Source of the DNA: Comamonadaceae bacterium
GTDB taxonomy: Bacteria > Pseudomonadota > Gammaproteobacteria > Burkholderiales > Burkholderiaceae_C
Assembly (NCBI GenBank): GCA_947445115.1
Contig: CANFCG010000005.1
Location: forward strand, 42,691 to 106,690
Direction: 5' to 3'
Length of the DNA: 64,000 nt
Shown here: in pieces, positions 54,831 through 63,258 of the stretch
Layout: the number at the start of each line of letters is the position of its first letter
Position numbering within the stretch: position 1 is the stretch's first letter
Notes under the pieces: model-generated
Database searches by the model: none
What the model saw: only the letters and a program-made list of their open reading frames with translations
Told to the model about the DNA's origin: nothing
Made by a program: the position numbers and the translations under genes

Positions 54831-55966
54831 TAAGAGTTCCTTTGTAAATAATTTGTGACCTCAAGCCCATAACCTGCCATGCTCGGCATGCGACGTGGAT
54901 TAGCCATAAGGGTCATTTTTTGTACGCCGCAATCGCGCAAAATTTGTGCGCCAATGCCGTAAGTTCGCAGATCAGCTGCGCTGCTGGATGCCACAACTGG
55001 CTTGGCCTTTGATGCATCGCTTTGCTCAAACTGGGCCAATAAATCTAGACTCGATTCTCCGCAATTCAGTAGCACCACGACTCCAGCGCCAGCCTCTGCA
55101 ATGCGCTGCATGGCGCTGTCGACGCTCCAAGAGTGCGATTGGCGACCTGTCTCCAGTAAATCCATCAGGGAGAGCGGCTCGTGAACACGTGCCAACACGC
55201 TGGAGGCCACGTCCCACGTGCCCTTGACGAGCGCCAAATGCAGCGACTGGCTGGGCGCATCGACATAAGCGTGTGCCGTAAATTCGCCCCAAGCGGTTTG
55301 CAGTTGCTTGCTGGCACGGCGTTCAACCAAAGTTTCTGCACGGCTACGGTAAGCAATCAGGTCGGCAATGGTGCCAATTTTGAGTCCGTGCTCGGCCGCA
55401 AAAATTTGCAGATCCGGCAGGCGAGCCATTTCGCCGTCGTCTTTCATGATTTCGCAAATCACGGCGGTGGGCGAGCAGCCTGCCATACGTGCCAAGTCGC
55501 AGCCTGCCTCCGTGTGGCCTGCACGCATCAGCACGCCGCCATCGACTGCTTGTAGCGGAAAAATGTGTCCGGGTTGAATCAAATCGCTGGCGACAGCGCC
55601 TTGGGCGACCGCCGCTTGCACGGTGCGAGCGCGATCGGCAGCAGAGATACCCGTTGTGACACCCGTAGCGGCTTCAATTGATACGGTAAACGCCGTACTG
55701 TATTTGCCACCGTTGCGGGGCACCATTGGTGGGAGTTTGAGCGCTTCGCAGCGCTCGCGTGTAAGCGTCAGGCAGATTAAGCCGCGACCAAAGCGCGCCA
55801 TAAAATTAATGGCTTCGGGGGTCACGTGATCGGCAGCCAATACTAAATCACCTTCGTTTTCGCGATCTTCTTCGTCAACCAAAATGACGATGCGCCCTCG
55901 GGCCATATCGGCCACAATATCCTCCACGGGGGAGATCAGGGTTGTGGGTTTGCTCGTGTTTTCCAT
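54830..55966 (-). CDS. ribBA: 3,4-dihydroxy-2-butanone 4-phosphate synthase with degenerate GTP cyclohydrolase II domain
   Basis: The N-terminal half (to about residue 215) is a normal Rib[19 protein letters not shown] is the acidic loop and [16 protein letters not shown] holds the conserved His-Thr-Glu. It makes dihydroxybutanone phosphate from ribulose 5-phosphate. The C-terminal half keeps the RibA fold start (WGEFTAHAY) but lacks the Cys cluster (CxTGDxxxSxRCDC region) that holds catalytic zinc; [15 protein letters not shown] stands in that place. So it probably has no cyclohydrolase activity. Such degenerate fusions are known in betaproteobacteria. It is the first gene of the run to tolA. 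Confidence 0.93.
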   Translation of the reverse strand: MENTSKPTTLISPVEDIVADMARGRIVILVDEEDRENEGDLVLAADHVTPEAINFMARFGRGLICLTLTRERCEALKLPPMVPRNGGKYSTAFTVSIEAATGVTTGISAADRARTVQAAVAQGAVASDLIQPGHIFPLQAVDGGVLMRAGHTEAGCDLARMAGCSPTAVICEIMKDDGEMARLPDLQIFAAEHGLKIGTIADLIAYRSRAETLVERRASKQLQTAWGEFTAHAYVDAPSQSLHLALVKGTWDVASSVLARVHEPLSLMDLLETGRQSHSWSVDSAMQRIAEAGAGVVVLLNCGESSLDLLAQFEQSDASKAKPVVASSSAADLRTYGIGAQILRDCGVQKMTLMANPRRMPSMAGYGLEVTNYLQRNS

Positions 55967-55983
55967 AGGCTTGATTATCGCAG

Positions 55984-55993
55984 GCGTTAACGC
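55984..55993. promoter_or_regulatory. Palindrome in the 53-base divergent gap ribBA / acetyltransferase
   Basis: GCGTTAACGC is a perfect ten-base palindrome. On the minus strand a TATAAA lies a little upstream of it, consistent with a promoter for ribBA. The gap is too short for an FMN riboswitch. Confidence 0.3.
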
Positions 55994-56019
55994 GGGCTTT
56001 ATAGGCTATCGTTGAAGTT

Positions 56020-56718
56020 ATGAATACAAACTCTAGTTCAAACCGCTTTCAAGCATTAGATGCACTGCGTGGCTTTGCGATGGTGTGGATGACAGCGTTT
56101 CATTTTTGCTTTGACTTAAACTATTTTGGCTGGCTGAACCAAGACTTTTATGCGAATCCCGTGTGGACGTGGCAACGCGCTTGCATTGTTAGCTTATTTG
56201 TATTCTGCGTCGGCTGGTCGCAATCTTGCGTGCTGCATTTTTCTTGGACGCGTTGGCTGCAGATTGCTGGATGCGCACTACTTGTGACTTTGAGCTCGTA
56301 CGTGATGTACCCAAAGAGCTTTATTTACTTTGGTGTGCTTCACGGCATCGCCATCATGCTGCTTGTGCTGTGGGGATTGAGGGCATTGGGCCAATGGTTG
56401 TGGCTAGTCGGAGGCGCGTTTTTATGGCTATTTTTCTATCCGCCCTTTATTGCAAATGACGCGCCTTGGAATGTGATGGGCCTGATCTCGCAAAAACCAA
56501 TCACGGAAGACTATCTCCCGCTGTTGCCATGGCTGGTACTTGTTTGCTGGGGCTACGCCTTTGGGCTGCGCAGCCATATGACAAAGAAAAAGGGACTGAA
56601 CTTAGCGTTCACCCCCTTCTTGCGTCCATTCGCGTTTTTAGGCCGCTACAGCCTGCGTTATTACATGCTGCATCAACCCGTTTTGATTGGCTTACTCTAC
56701 CTTTGCAGACTTGCGTAG
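56020..56718 (+). CDS. DUF1624 / heparan-alpha-glucosaminide N-acetyltransferase-like membrane protein
   Basis: Predicted integral membrane protein of 232 residues with about six to seven helices. It starts RFQALDALRGFAMVWMTAFH, the acyltransferase-type first helix with the conserved histidine, and ends with RYSLRYYMLHQPVLIGLLYL. The pattern fits the DUF1624 group related to HGSNAT. The acetyl acceptor in bacteria is unknown. Its 3' end overlaps the convergent isomerase gene by 27 bases. Confidence 0.8.
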   Translation: MNTNSSSNRFQALDALRGFAMVWMTAFHFCFDLNYFGWLNQDFYANPVWTWQRACIVSLFVFCVGWSQSCVLHFSWTRWLQIAGCALLVTLSSYVMYPKSFIYFGVLHGIAIMLLVLWGLRALGQWLWLVGGAFLWLFFYPPFIANDAPWNVMGLISQKPITEDYLPLLPWLVLVCWGYAFGLRSHMTKKKGLNLAFTPFLRPFAFLGRYSLRYYMLHQPVLIGLLYLCRLA

Positions 56719-57483
56719 GTCTTCTTGAAACTTGGCCAATTTCTCCTGTTCAACTTGCTGCTTGATTTGCGGCTTTGCTTCTTCGAGAGTGGCAAGTTTC
56801 GCATCACGCACTTCGTCAACGCGAATGATGTGATAACCAAATTGTGACTTCACCGGTGTGTCCGTCATCTGCCCTTTATTCAGCTTAACCATCGCCGCCG
56901 AAAATTCAGGGACATAGCTGGCAGCGCCCGCCCAATCTAGATCGCCGCCGTTTACGGCAGAGCCAGAATCTTTTGAGTCTTTTTTGGCAAGCACTTCAAA
57001 TTTCGCGCCCTTTTTTAGCTGCGCGATGATGGCTTTGGCGGTTTCCTCTTTCTCAACCAAAATGTGCCGAGCTTTATATTCTTTACCGCCGTTCTCTTTG
57101 ACATATTTGTCGTATTTCGCTTGAATGTCGGCATCAGAAGCGGTAGATTTCTTAATTTCGTCTTCCATCAAAGCATTCGCCAAGGCTGATTGACGCGCCA
57201 TTTCGACTTGCATTTTGTAGCTGTCTGAGCCGTCTAAGCCACGCTTAAGTGCTTCTTGCGAAAAAATCTCTAAAGTAATCAGTCGATCTTTGATTTGCGC
57301 TTCAAAATTAGGTGGAAGTTGCTGATTTTGAGCCTTTGCCTGCGCTGCACTATTGGCAAGAATCGACTCTAGCCGTGCTTTCGGCACGACTTTGCCATTG
57401 ACGATGGCGATGTTTTGCGCGCTGGCTGCGCCCATGATAGCGATCAAAGTCATCGCTGCAAGTGTTTGAAGTTTTGTCTTCAT
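56692..57483 (-). CDS. Periplasmic parvulin-type peptidyl-prolyl isomerase
   Basis: Predicted secreted foldase of 263 residues. A signal peptide ends GAASAQ, followed by a SurA-like N-terminal helical region and a PpiC-type rotamase domain at about residues 130-225, with ARHILVEKEE and GGDLDWAGAASYVPEFSAAM. The domain end FGYHIIRVDEVRD is typical. It resembles the single-parvulin-domain proteins of betaproteobacteria that sit near bolA and yciB. Confidence 0.9.
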   Translation of the reverse strand: MKTKLQTLAAMTLIAIMGAASAQNIAIVNGKVVPKARLESILANSAAQAKAQNQQLPPNFEAQIKDRLITLEIFSQEALKRGLDGSDSYKMQVEMARQSALANALMEDEIKKSTASDADIQAKYDKYVKENGGKEYKARHILVEKEETAKAIIAQLKKGAKFEVLAKKDSKDSGSAVNGGDLDWAGAASYVPEFSAAMVKLNKGQMTDTPVKSQFGYHIIRVDEVRDAKLATLEEAKPQIKQQVEQEKLAKFQEDLRKSAKVE

Positions 57484-57513
57484 GAGTTTTCCTAGGGTTG
57501 CAAAAAGAGTTGT

Positions 57514-57798
57514 TTAAAAATTAGTTTCGATAGCTAAGGCATGCAAGCCTTGGTCTATATAGGGACGAAGCGCATCATACACAAGGCGATGCTGCTTAAC
57601 TCTAGTGAGATTCGTAAAGAAAGGCGAAGCTATCCGAACGCGAAAGTGCGTTCCCACGCCAGAATCGTTGGCGCCCACGTGCCCTGCGTGTTGATAACTC
57701 TCGTCAATGACCTCAAGCTTTGTCGGCGCTAGAGCCGATTGCAGCGTTCGGGTGATGTTTTCTGCTGTGATTGCCAAACAATCCATCTGACTATTCAT
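57514..57798 (-). CDS. BolA family protein
   Basis: Small protein of 94 residues with the BolA fold: [13 protein letters not shown] with the conserved His, then [11 protein letters not shown], then [12 protein letters not shown]. BolA proteins act with monothiol glutaredoxins in iron-sulfur handling. ATG 57798 overlaps the yciB end by eight bases; an ATG at 57786 is a possible alternative. Order yciB - bolA - parvulin is common in betaproteobacteria. Confidence 0.9.
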   Translation of the reverse strand: MNSQMDCLAITAENITRTLQSALAPTKLEVIDESYQHAGHVGANDSGVGTHFRVRIASPFFTNLTRVKQHRLVYDALRPYIDQGLHALAIETNF

Positions 57799-58324
57799 GT
57801 GAATTTTCCACATGCTTGGCAATGTACACGGCCTGCGCAGCCAAAAACACCACGGGGAAGATGTAGCCCCACAACTTAAAGTTTACCCAGTCATCTGTAC
57901 TGTAGAACGCCGCGACAAAGCCGTTGACTGCGGACATAAAGACGCAATAAGCAATCCATGCCACATTCAAATTCATCCATACAGGTGTTGGTAGCGTGAG
58001 CTGTTTACCCAGCAATAAGTGCAAAAAGTTTTTCTTATAAATCCAAAGTGCTACAGCCAAGCCAATCGCCATGCCTGCGTACAAAAACGTAGGCTTCCAT
58101 TTAATAAAACGATCGTCGTGCAGGCCAATAGTCAGCGCACCAAATACAAAAATCATCGCCAGCGTGACCTTTTGCATCGTTTCCAAGCGACCCTCTTTAA
58201 AGTAGATATAAGCCATTTGCGCAGCGGTGGCAGCCATCAAAACGCCAGTGGCAACGTACACGCCGTACATTTTGTAAGCGCCAAAAAACAGCACGATAGG
58301 GAGGAAGTCTAGGAGTAATTTCAT
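57791..58324 (-). CDS. yciB: Inner-membrane septation protein A (YciB/IspZ family)
   Basis: Membrane protein of 177 residues with about five helices. It begins [19 protein letters not shown], the family signature start, and contains [16 protein letters not shown] and [24 protein letters not shown] helices (quoted in part: [15 protein letters not shown]). The family is linked to envelope integrity and division. The frame runs on to 58384 without support. Confidence 0.94.
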   Translation of the reverse strand: MKLLLDFLPIVLFFGAYKMYGVYVATGVLMAATAAQMAYIYFKEGRLETMQKVTLAMIFVFGALTIGLHDDRFIKWKPTFLYAGMAIGLAVALWIYKKNFLHLLLGKQLTLPTPVWMNLNVAWIAYCVFMSAVNGFVAAFYSTDDWVNFKLWGYIFPVVFLAAQAVYIAKHVENSHE

Positions 58325-58334
58325 GTGGAAGATT

Positions 58335-58628
58335 TTAGATGGAAGAAGCACCAAGTTTCGATAGTCGGGATTCGGCTTTCTCAATCCAAACCTCTAGGTT
58401 CTCCAGCAACCCCGTTTGGCTAAACGAGCAGCTTTCCTCGGTAAACAAGGCGCTTGATTCCAGTCGGTCGAGGATGTTATTTAGCACTTCACCAAACTGA
58501 GATGGCAGACTGGAGACCAATACCAGAGCGGCTCGCGCGGCATCGGTTAGTTCTGTGGTGCGTATCTCATTCGCTTGAAATTGCGCAAATTTTGTTTTGA
58601 TATCGTTTAGTTGCTCAAGCGCAGTCAT
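58335..58628 (-). CDS. Small hypothetical protein, 97 residues
   Basis: I do not recognise this protein. It is predicted mostly helical, acidic, without signal peptide or membrane segment. It contains [20 protein letters not shown] and ends with [14 protein letters not shown]. The gene lies ten bases before yciB and three bases after the Bug-protein stop, and its codon use looks like its neighbours, so it is probably real and co-transcribed. It could be an orphan of limited spread. Confidence 0.6.
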   Translation of the reverse strand: MTALEQLNDIKTKFAQFQANEIRTTELTDAARAALVLVSSLPSQFGEVLNNILDRLESSALFTEESCSFSQTGLLENLEVWIEKAESRLSKLGASSI

Positions 58629-58631
58629 TTT

Positions 58632-59612
58632 TTAATCCATCCTAGCGCCAGAAGCCTTAACGGCTGCGGCCCAGCGCGGTGTTTCGCTAGTTAAAAACTT
58701 TGCAAAATCATCGCTACTCAAAAATGCAGGGTCAGCGCCTTGGCTGATCATGCGGGTTTTAACTTCTGGGTTGTTTAGCACTTGCTTAAAGGCATCGCTG
58801 AGTTTTGCAACGACATCTTTCGGTGTGCCCGCGGGCGCTAGAAAGCCGTAAAAGCCTACGACTTCAAAGCCCTTCAAACCTTCCAATCCTTTGCCTGCCT
58901 CGATCACCGTGGGCACATCTGGTAGTGCGGGATTGCGCTCGCGGCTCGTCACGGCGAGCGCTTTGACTTTGCCTTGCTTATGGTAGTTGGCCGCTTGCGG
59001 AATGCTCTCGGCCATAAATTGCACTTGGCCAGCCATGAGGTCGGTAAACGCGGGTGCGCTGCCGCGGTAGGGGATGTGAACCATGAACAGCCCCGTCGCA
59101 TTTTTAAACATCTCGGGCACGAGGTGCGAAATGCCGCCATTGCCCGCCGAGCCATAGTTCACTTGGCCTGGACGCGATTTGGCATAGGTGATGAACTCTT
59201 TTAAATTGTTCGCAGGCACTTTCGGGTTGACAAGCAAAGCGAGGGGCTGCATGGCGGTTCGCGCCAGCGGCACGAAGTCTTTGAGCGTGTTGTAAGAGAG
59301 CTTGGAATAGAGCGCGCCGTTAATCACCATAACACCTGTATTGGCCAGCATGATGGTGTAGCCATCGGGCGCTGATTTTGCTACGCTCTCAGCGCCCACC
59401 GCGCCGCCCGCGCCACTTTTGTAGTCCACGATGAGGGGTTGCCCCAGTACGGCTTGCAGTTTGTCAGTGAGCAATCTTGCGTGCTGATCGAGTGGGCCTC
59501 CAGCAGGAAAGCCAATGATGAGTTTGATGGGTTTATCGGGGTAAGCGGCAAAAGCAAAAGATGCGCCGAGGACGGCGATGGTCAGTACAAAAAGTCTTGA
59601 TAAATACATCAT
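58632..59612 (-). CDS. Tripartite tricarboxylate transporter substrate-binding (Bug) protein
   Basis: Periplasmic receptor of 326 residues. A signal peptide ends AFAAYPDKP; YPDKPIKLIIGFPAGGPLD and VDYKSGAGGAVGAESVAKS are the two ligand-loop blocks of the Bug family, which is strongly expanded in Burkholderiales. No TctA or TctB membrane genes are present, so it is an orphan receptor. ATG 59612 overlaps the NUDIX stop as ATGA. Confidence 0.92.
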   Translation of the reverse strand: MMYLSRLFVLTIAVLGASFAFAAYPDKPIKLIIGFPAGGPLDQHARLLTDKLQAVLGQPLIVDYKSGAGGAVGAESVAKSAPDGYTIMLANTGVMVINGALYSKLSYNTLKDFVPLARTAMQPLALLVNPKVPANNLKEFITYAKSRPGQVNYGSAGNGGISHLVPEMFKNATGLFMVHIPYRGSAPAFTDLMAGQVQFMAESIPQAANYHKQGKVKALAVTSRERNPALPDVPTVIEAGKGLEGLKGFEVVGFYGFLAPAGTPKDVVAKLSDAFKQVLNNPEVKTRMISQGADPAFLSSDDFAKFLTSETPRWAAAVKASGARMD

Positions 59613-60352
59613 GTCGGCGCTCCATGTAGGTGTTCGTAGAAGTTGCGCAATACACGGGCTGTCACGCCCCAAATGTGGCGCGCATTGCCGTCTAAGTCGG
59701 TGGATGGTATGCCATACCAGTCGCGGGTTTGCGGGCCATCGTCGTTGGTCCACGATAGCTCGTGGTGGTTATGGTTGTGCGGATTCAAAATATGTAGCAG
59801 TGGCACTTCAAAAATTTCGCTCACTTCATCTTCTGAGAGAACGGGTATGTAATCTGGATTGACCAGTGCCACGATGGGGGTGATCTCGTAGCCGGTACCT
59901 GTTTCGTGTCTTGATAGCACGCCAATGACTTGGCAATTGGCCATCGGCAAGCCAATTTCTTCTTCTGCTTCGCGCAGCGCAGTGGCGATGGCGCTTGTGT
60001 CTTCCGCATCAATTTTGCCGCCTGGCAGTGCGATTTGCCCCGAGTGTTTGCGTAGTTTGGTGGAGCGCATGGTGAGCAGCACGGTGAGTCCACTTGCATC
60101 GGTGCCGCGCTGCATGATGGGAATCAAAACGGCGGAAGGTTTTAATGTTGGATTCTTAGGCACATGCGCATCTTGTGTTTGAGCGGATGCCAAACTTTGC
60201 ATGAGTCGCTCGATGAGAAACGCCTCAGTCACCGCATCCACAGGCAATGCTTGAAAGCGCTCGTCCCTTGGTAGAAGAGGCGCTTGTTTTGGGTCAAACT
60301 GTGGGATGGTTGAGAGGAGGGGCAGTTTTTTCATGAGTCGTTGGGCGAACAT
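59609..60352 (-). CDS. NUDIX hydrolase, CoA pyrophosphatase type
   Basis: Predicted hydrolase of 247 residues. The NUDIX box is present with GGKIDAEDTS at its start and REAEEEIGL at its end. Just before it, LLTMRSTKLRKHSGQIALPG is the motif specific to CoA pyrophosphatases. The start is uncertain: ATG 60352 or 60334, neither with a ribosome-binding site. The gene lies downstream of the rplS terminator, so it must have its own promoter or depend on read-through. A longer frame overlaps rplS and is rejected. Confidence 0.88.
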   Translation of the reverse strand: MFAQRLMKKLPLLSTIPQFDPKQAPLLPRDERFQALPVDAVTEAFLIERLMQSLASAQTQDAHVPKNPTLKPSAVLIPIMQRGTDASGLTVLLTMRSTKLRKHSGQIALPGGKIDAEDTSAIATALREAEEEIGLPMANCQVIGVLSRHETGTGYEITPIVALVNPDYIPVLSEDEVSEIFEVPLLHILNPHNHNHHELSWTNDDGPQTRDWYGIPSTDLDGNARHIWGVTARVLRNFYEHLHGAPT

Positions 60353-60363
60353 CGAGGGGCGTA

Positions 60364-60399
60364 AAAAAACCGCCAGCGCGGATGCGATGACGGTTTTTT
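60364..60399 (-). terminator. Intrinsic terminator after rplS
   Basis: On the minus strand CCGTCA pairs with TGGCGG, then CGC with GCG, and the stem is flanked by AAAAAA and TTTTTT. It lies 27 bases after the rplS stop. The A- and T-runs on both sides could also stop transcription from the other direction. Confidence 0.75.
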
Positions 60400-60425
60400 G
60401 AGGGGCTATTAAAAAGCTGTGAGGC

Positions 60426-60818
60426 TTATACCGCGGCAGCCACTGCGGCCACTTTTGGTGCTTTGCGTGTGAGCTTTTCTTTGATACGTGCCGACTTGCC
60501 GCTGCGCTCGCGCAGGTAGTACAGTTTTGCACGGCGCACATCACCACGGCGTTTGATTTCGATCGACGCGATCAATGGGCTGTAAGTTTGGAACGTACGC
60601 TCCACGCCTTCGCCGTTAGAGATTTTGCGAACGATGAAGTTGGAATTGAGCGAACGATTGCGAATGGCAATCACGACGCCTTCAAATGCCTGCACACGTT
60701 TGCGAGTGCCCTCAACCACGTTGACGTTCACGATAACCGTGTCGCCGGGTGCGAAATCAGGGATCACCTTGCCCAGACGGGCAATTTCTTCTTGTTCCAG
60801 AGTTTGGAGTAGGTTCAT
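60426..60818 (-). CDS. rplS: 50S ribosomal protein L19
   Basis: Ribosomal protein at the 30S-50S interface, 130 residues. [39 protein letters not shown] and [25 protein letters not shown] blocks are intact (last given in part: [18 protein letters not shown]). The Ala/Val-rich end [12 protein letters not shown] is a short lineage tail. It follows trmD after 112 bases and ends before a terminator. Confidence 0.97.
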   Translation of the reverse strand: MNLLQTLEQEEIARLGKVIPDFAPGDTVIVNVNVVEGTRKRVQAFEGVVIAIRNRSLNSNFIVRKISNGEGVERTFQTYSPLIASIEIKRRGDVRRAKLYYLRERSGKSARIKEKLTRKAPKVAAVAAAV

Positions 60819-60929
60819 TTTTGAATCACTTTCAAGTTTGTCAGTTCATACGCGCTACACAAAAGGCATCCAGTTGCAATCCAAAAAAGAGGAGAACGAC
60901 GCGGCGGGCAGAGGAAAAGTCAACTGCGC

Positions 60930-60935
60930 ATTATA
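60930..60935 (-). promoter_or_regulatory. Possible -10 box for rplS
   Basis: TATAAT on the minus strand overlaps the trmD stop codon, 112 bases before the rplS start. No convincing -35 is present at 16-18 bases. It would allow rplS to be read apart from trmD. Confidence 0.35.
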
Positions 60936-61683
60936 GCTTTGACTGAGGTAATAGGTCGGGACGCAGTTTTGTCGTCAATGCCAGCCGCTGCGCCTGCCGC
61001 CACGCTTCAATCTTGGCGTGGTTGCCCGACATCAGTACCTCAGGCACGCCAACGCCATTCCAGACTTCGGGGCGCGTGTAGTGCGGGCAGTCGAGCAAAC
61101 CGTTAATCGAGGGGTTGAAGCTGTCTTGCAAATGGCTTTGCTCGTCCGTCAATACGCCAGGCTGAAGTCGTGCAATTGCATCTAAAAATGCGGTGGCAGC
61201 AATCTCGCCACCCGAGAGCACAAAATCGCCAAGGCTAAGTTGGTGCGTGACGTGCGCGTCGATGAAGCGTTGGTCGAGCCCTTCGTAGCGTCCGCAAATG
61301 AGAATGGCTCCTTCGCTAAATTCGCCGCTTGCATCCGCCCAAGTTTCGACAACGGATTGCGCAATCGTTTGACCGATAGGAGAAAAAAGAACGGCAGGGA
61401 TGGCGCTCGTGGAAGCCTTACTGGATGTGGCTTGCCGAGCATCTTTAATGGCTGCAAGGCATGCGGTTAAAGGCTCGGCGAGCATCACCATGCCTGGGCC
61501 ACCGCCAAACGGTCGGTCGTCTACGCGTTTGTAGTTGCCTTGCGCGTAGTCGCGTAGCTGCCAAAGGTGCACTTCTATCTGCGCAGGGGTTCCACCCAGA
61601 CTCTCAAATGCGCGGCGATTAATACCGACGCTCAGATACGGTTGTATCAATTCGGGGAAAAGGGTGATGATGTCAAAGCGCAT
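60931..61683 (-). CDS. trmD: tRNA (guanine(37)-N(1))-methyltransferase
   Basis: SPOUT-class enzyme that methylates G37 next to the anticodon and prevents frameshifting. The 250-residue product has MRFDIITLFPELIQPYLSVG, ICGRYEGLDQRFIDAHV and LSLGDFVLSGGE, the knot and cofactor loops. The usual upstream genes rpsP and rimM are not adjacent; the gene starts this operon and is divergent from a GlcG-like gene. Confidence 0.97.
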   Translation of the reverse strand: MRFDIITLFPELIQPYLSVGINRRAFESLGGTPAQIEVHLWQLRDYAQGNYKRVDDRPFGGGPGMVMLAEPLTACLAAIKDARQATSSKASTSAIPAVLFSPIGQTIAQSVVETWADASGEFSEGAILICGRYEGLDQRFIDAHVTHQLSLGDFVLSGGEIAATAFLDAIARLQPGVLTDEQSHLQDSFNPSINGLLDCPHYTRPEVWNGVGVPEVLMSGNHAKIEAWRQAQRLALTTKLRPDLLPQSKL

Positions 61684-61695
61684 AAGTGATAAGAA

Positions 61696-61720
61696 GTGAA
61701 CACGCTGGCCACGTGTTCAC
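61696..61720. promoter_or_regulatory. 25-base palindrome between trmD and the GlcG-like gene
   Basis: GTGAACACG (61696-61704) and CGTGTTCAC (61712-61720) are perfect inverted arms around CTGGCCA, itself nearly palindromic. It lies 45 bases before the GlcG-like start and 13 bases from the trmD start, a good place for an operator. It could control either gene. Confidence 0.55.
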
Positions 61721-61764
61721 GTATGCTACTGGGTTTTCTCCATCCATTTAAATCAGGAACACAC

Positions 61765-62172
61765 ATGAAAGCAACTTTTACGCTTGAACTAGCCGACATC
61801 AAAAAAATCATGGCAGCCAGCGAAGCCGAAGCCATTAAAAATAACTGGGCTGTGGTGATTGCCATTGCCGATGCAGGTGGACACTTATTGGCGTTGCAGC
61901 GTTTGGATGGCGTGGCGACGATCTCGTCTGAGATTGCACCCGCTAAAGCGCGCACCGCAGCACTGGGTCGCCGCGAGAGCAAAATTTACGAAGACATCAT
62001 CAATGCAGGGCGTTATTCGTTCCTCAGCGCTCCCACGCTCAAGGGCATGCTAGAGGGCGGCGTACCCATCATGAAGGACGGTCAGTGCATTGGCGCGGTC
62101 GGCGTGAGCGGCGTGAAATCGACCGAAGATGCACAAATTGCCAAAGCGGGTATTGCCGCGCTAGACCTCTAA
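61765..62172 (+). CDS. GlcG/HbpS-like heme-degrading or heme-binding family protein
   Basis: Protein of 135 residues of the DUF336 / GlcG / HbpS fold. WAVVIAIADAGGHLLALQRL, APAKARTAALGRRES and GGVPIMKDGQCIGAVGVSG are the family's main blocks. Some members bind haem or cobalamin-like ligands; function in most bacteria is unknown. The start at 61765 has AGGA about nine bases upstream; an open frame back to 61696 covers the palindrome and is not needed. Confidence 0.9.
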   Translation: MKATFTLELADIKKIMAASEAEAIKNNWAVVIAIADAGGHLLALQRLDGVATISSEIAPAKARTAALGRRESKIYEDIINAGRYSFLSAPTLKGMLEGGVPIMKDGQCIGAVGVSGVKSTEDAQIAKAGIAALDL

Positions 62173-62189
62173 TCTAAAGGGCTGCAGTC

Positions 62190-63164
62190 ATGTTTCGTTC
62201 ATTCTTTTTCAGTCGCAAATGGATGCACTGGTCGATCCTTGGTTCTGCGCTGATTTTGTTTGCCACTTGGTACAAGGTTGAGCTAGACGTCAAGATTAAC
62301 GAATGGTTTGGTCGTTTTTATGATTTGATTCAAAAGGCGCTCGCTAAACCAGGGTTGATCACGATGAGCGAGTACATGGCGCAACTCACAACTTTTTTTG
62401 AAATCGCTGGTGTGGCCATGGTTCTGGCGGTTTTGCTGGATTTCTTTACCAAGCATCACGTTTTTAGGTGGCGCATGGCTATGAATGACTTTTATGCGGC
62501 CAACTGGCACAAAGTCAGACAAGTCGAGGGCGCATCGCAGCGCGTGCAAGAGGACACACTGCGATTTGCGCGGCTAATGGAGGGGCTGGGTGTGAGTTTT
62601 ATGCGCAGCTTGATGACGCTGGCCGCTTTTTTGCCGATTTTGTGGGTGTTGTCTGAGAAGGTGACTGAATTACCGTGGTTTGGACAGATCAATCACGCTT
62701 TGGTTTATGTGGCAATTTTGTTTGCGCTCAGCGGTACCGTTTTGTTGGCACTGGTGGGCATTAAGTTGCCAGGACTTGAATTCAACAATCAAAAAGTTGA
62801 AGCAGCGTATCGAAAAGAGCTTGTTTTAGGCGAGGATGACGCCAATCGTGCCGCGCAGTCTGTGCTTAAGGATTTGTTCGATTACGTGCGCCTTAATAAC
62901 TTTAAGCTGTATTTCCATTACCTTTATTTTGATGTTGCTAAATGGAGCTATCTGCAATTCGGTGTTTTAGTGCCATATTTGGCGCTTGGCCCCACGATTA
63001 TTGGCGGCGCTATGACATTAGGTGCAATGCAGCAAATTGTGCGGGCTTTTGGCCGCGTCGAGTCATCATTTCAATATCTCGTGAACAGCTGGACTGATAT
63101 CGTCGAGTTGATCTCTGTGTTTAAGCGCCTGCGGGCCTTCGAGCGGCAGATACAGGAAGCTTAG
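62190..63164 (+). CDS. SbmA/BacA-family peptide transporter, N-terminally short
   Basis: Inner-membrane importer family that takes up proline-rich peptides and other compounds in E. coli SbmA and rhizobial BacA. From residue 12 (MHWSILGSALILFATWYKVE) onward it follows SbmA closely: HHVFRWRMAMNDFYAANW, GASQRVQEDTLRFARLMEGL, VGIKLPGLEFNNQKVEAAYR and FQYLVNSWTDIVELISVFKR. It has 324 residues against 406, lacking about 80 N-terminal residues and the first membrane helix. No ATPase domain is present. Function of the short form is inferred. Confidence 0.9.
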   Translation: MFRSFFFSRKWMHWSILGSALILFATWYKVELDVKINEWFGRFYDLIQKALAKPGLITMSEYMAQLTTFFEIAGVAMVLAVLLDFFTKHHVFRWRMAMNDFYAANWHKVRQVEGASQRVQEDTLRFARLMEGLGVSFMRSLMTLAAFLPILWVLSEKVTELPWFGQINHALVYVAILFALSGTVLLALVGIKLPGLEFNNQKVEAAYRKELVLGEDDANRAAQSVLKDLFDYVRLNNFKLYFHYLYFDVAKWSYLQFGVLVPYLALGPTIIGGAMTLGAMQQIVRAFGRVESSFQYLVNSWTDIVELISVFKRLRAFERQIQEA

Positions 63165-63170
63165 GCAGGC

Positions 63171-63176
63171 TATAAT
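63171..63176 (+). promoter_or_regulatory. -10 box of the rpsF operon promoter
   Basis: TATAAT lies just after the SbmA-like stop and 82 bases before rpsF. A -35 box is not clear. The leader that follows contains CCACA (63213-63217) and TGTGG (63228-63232), which could pair; I cannot confirm an S6:S18 binding site. Confidence 0.5.
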
Positions 63177-63258
63177 CATGGGCTTGGTCAATTTTGGCTA
63201 AACCTTGCTGCACCACACTTTAGACGCTGTGGGCGGCTTTTATCCTCAAGGAGAGTCT

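Noticed and set aside
55967..56019. FMN riboswitch before ribBA
   Set aside because: The divergent gap is only 53 bases, far too short, and none of the conserved FMN-element segments is present.
60353..60547. Upstream extension of the NUDIX gene into rplS
   Set aside because: It would read through the rplS terminator and rplS itself antisense-free but in another frame, and gives a low-quality N-terminus without family support.
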